A stretch of DNA of 64,000 nt. Source: Trinickia dabaoshanensis. Its GTDB lineage: Bacteria > Pseudomonadota > Gammaproteobacteria > Burkholderiales > Burkholderiaceae. The notes beneath the pieces are model-generated. The model had not been told where the DNA came from, did no database searches, and worked only from the letters and a program-made list of their open reading frames with translations. The position numbers were made by a program, and so were the translations under genes. Where the stretch lies: assembly GCF_002879885.1 (NCBI RefSeq), contig NZ_PNYA01000029.1, forward strand, positions 38,055 to 102,054, given 5' to 3'. Shown piece by piece: positions 63,239 through 64,000 of this stretch (its first letter is position 1; every line of letters begins with the position of its first letter).

Positions 63239-63526
63239 ATGACGATGATGCACAATCCTGCGCACCCGGGCGAGGTGCTGCGGGAATGGATCCCTGAGGA
63301 CATGACCGTGGGGCAGGCGGCGCAGGCGTTGCAGATCAACCGCGTTACGCTGTCCAACGTGCTGAACGGCAAGTCGGGCGTGACGGCCAGTTTCGCGCTT
63401 AGGCTTGCCGCGTGGCTCGGCACGTCGCCCGAAATGTGGGTCGGCATGCAGGCGCAATGGGATTTGTGGCAGGCGCGGCAGCAGCCTACCCCGAAGATTA
63501 AACCGCTTCCTCGGCACGCGGCTTGA
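63239..63526 (+). CDS. higA: HigA-type antitoxin (XRE HTH)
   Basis: A 95-residue Xre-type antitoxin: MMHNPAHPGEVLREWIPEDMTVGQAAQALQINRVTLSNVLNGKSGVTASFALRLAAWLGTSPEMWVGMQAQWDL, the HigA signature including HPGEVL and the second-half WVGMQ. AGGG, overlapping the higB stop, precedes the ATG at 63239 by 8 bases; a GTG three codons earlier is less likely. It neutralises HigB and represses the operon through the palindrome at the promoter. Confidence 0.94.
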   Translation: MTMMHNPAHPGEVLREWIPEDMTVGQAAQALQINRVTLSNVLNGKSGVTASFALRLAAWLGTSPEMWVGMQAQWDLWQARQQPTPKIKPLPRHAA

Positions 63527-63763
63527 TGCAATGATCCCGCACCTTGTCGGCATCATGCCGAATGCAGTGTTCTGCCGAGGCGTGTTCCCTCGCGCAGCCA
63601 TTGTTCGCCTGACCGGAGGCGCGCCCGCGTAAGCGCGCCTCCGATCTCGAGGAATGGGTTATCGATCTACGGCAGATCGATTTATGTGGCAATGTCAGTG
63701 ACGCCCCATCTTGACCAGCGAAAACGAGTTCTACGCGGTGTTTTCGGAAGGACGCTGCCGACC
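63527..63763. other. Noncoding stretch after higBA with hairpins
   Basis: No gene seen. It holds an 11-bp GC stem at 63614-63643 and an 8-bp stem ATCGATCT-ACGGC-AGATCGAT at 63661-63681. Confidence 0.6.
63614..63643. terminator. Strong hairpin after higBA (11-bp stem)
   Basis: CGGAGGCGCGC and GCGCGCCTCCG enclose an 8-base loop 88 bp after the higA stop. No T-tract, so termination efficiency is uncertain. Confidence 0.5.
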
Positions 63764-64000
63764 GAGGCTGTGTGGAAACTCCATTTTTGCGGTAGAAGGC
63801 TGGACTACCCCCGCGAGGTCGAATGACTTCAGTCGATCGACCGGGCGCAAATCGAGAATTGTGGCGGCAGAAGGCCCTTCCGGGCTCTAGCTTCGCGCCA
63901 ACCTCATGCTCTTCATCGCTCTCAAGACGCCAAGTATATTGATGACCCGCTTGATGTTGTACGCAAGCACCTGAAGGCTCATTTCCGTGCTCACTCGCCT
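63764..64000 (-). mobile_element. End of an insertion sequence (IS1182/IS5-type), cut by the window
   Basis: The run GAGGCTGTGTGGAAACTCC at about 63764 resembles the terminal inverted repeats of IS elements of this type. Beyond it lies the 3' end of a transposase gene that leaves the window. The partner end and target duplication are outside. Confidence 0.55.
63887..64000 (-). CDS. Transposase C-terminal fragment (DDE, IS1182/IS5-like)
   Basis: On the minus strand the frame from 64000 to the TAG at 63887-63889 reads RRVSTEMSLQVLAYNIKRVINILGVLRAM and a short tail. This is the conserved closing helix of DDE transposases of this type (VATEMSLHVLAYNLKR). The catalytic triad lies outside the window. 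Confidence 0.8.
   Translation of the reverse strand, partial: RRVSTEMSLQVLAYNIKRVINILGVLRAMKSMRLARS

Overview
The window is GC-rich chromosomal DNA whose proteins read as Burkholderiaceae (Paraburkholderia, Trinickia or Caballeronia type). The genus cannot be fixed from sequence alone. The signs are an MXKDX-repeat secreted peptide, a GsiABCD/IaaA/DmpA/DppA peptide locus, many GntR, TetR and LysR-controlled catabolic blocks, and tight ATGA or GTGA gene overlaps. Almost everything looks accessory and nutritional. I saw no rRNA, tRNA or CRISPR.

Layout. 1-9.2 kb: a sulfate-ester block on the minus strand, with a SulP permease (cut by the window edge), a formylglycine-generating enzyme, a Cys-type sulfatase, an ATPase/permease/binding-protein importer and a GntR regulator. 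A CadD-like membrane protein and a paralogous GntR follow. Three near-identical 14-bp sites tie the two regulators together. 9.3-19.6 kb: a locus for D-amino-acid and isoaspartyl peptides (dppA, dmpA, gsiDCBA, iaaA, rpiR), with a divergent Asp/Glu-type racemase and a palindrome-rich control region. 19.6-26.2 kb: an MXKDX protein, a Tat-exported molybdopterin oxidoreductase with its cytochrome b, an Nramp-related transporter, and a 928-residue orphan protein with hydrophobic helices. 26.6-35.7 kb: a complete-looking L-sugar route, best read as L-galactose to D-altronate: mutarotase, tagaturonate-reductase-like enzyme, L-galactonate-5-dehydrogenase-like enzyme, lactonase, aldo/keto reductase, RbsBCA-type importer and FCD-GntR regulator.

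36-47 kb: a LpxL-like acyltransferase, an SDR-trehalase pair, an RhlE helicase, a GST, a PhzF-like protein, an extra lspA, a GNAT, and a TetR/quinone-reductase pair with two perfect operators, followed by an MFS exporter. 47-52.4 kb: a tight four-gene operon (PaaA-like diiron protein, radical SAM enzyme, hotdog thioesterase, acyl-CoA ligase) with an AraC regulator upstream. I cannot match it to a known pathway, and it is the best candidate here for an undescribed system. 52.7-56.7 kb: an epoxide-hydrolase-like enzyme, an EamA exporter with a divergent LysR, and a two-domain GNAT. 56.8-61.9 kb: a decayed DUF1016 gene, then a NemR/NemA-like TetR-old-yellow-enzyme block with an SDR, an alpha/beta hydrolase and a zinc-free quinone reductase.

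61.9-64 kb: mobile and plasticity DNA. It holds a tyrosine recombinase that has lost a catalytic arginine and whose ribosome site lies in a hairpin, a HigBA toxin-antitoxin pair with an operator-promoter, and the end of an insertion sequence that runs off the window.
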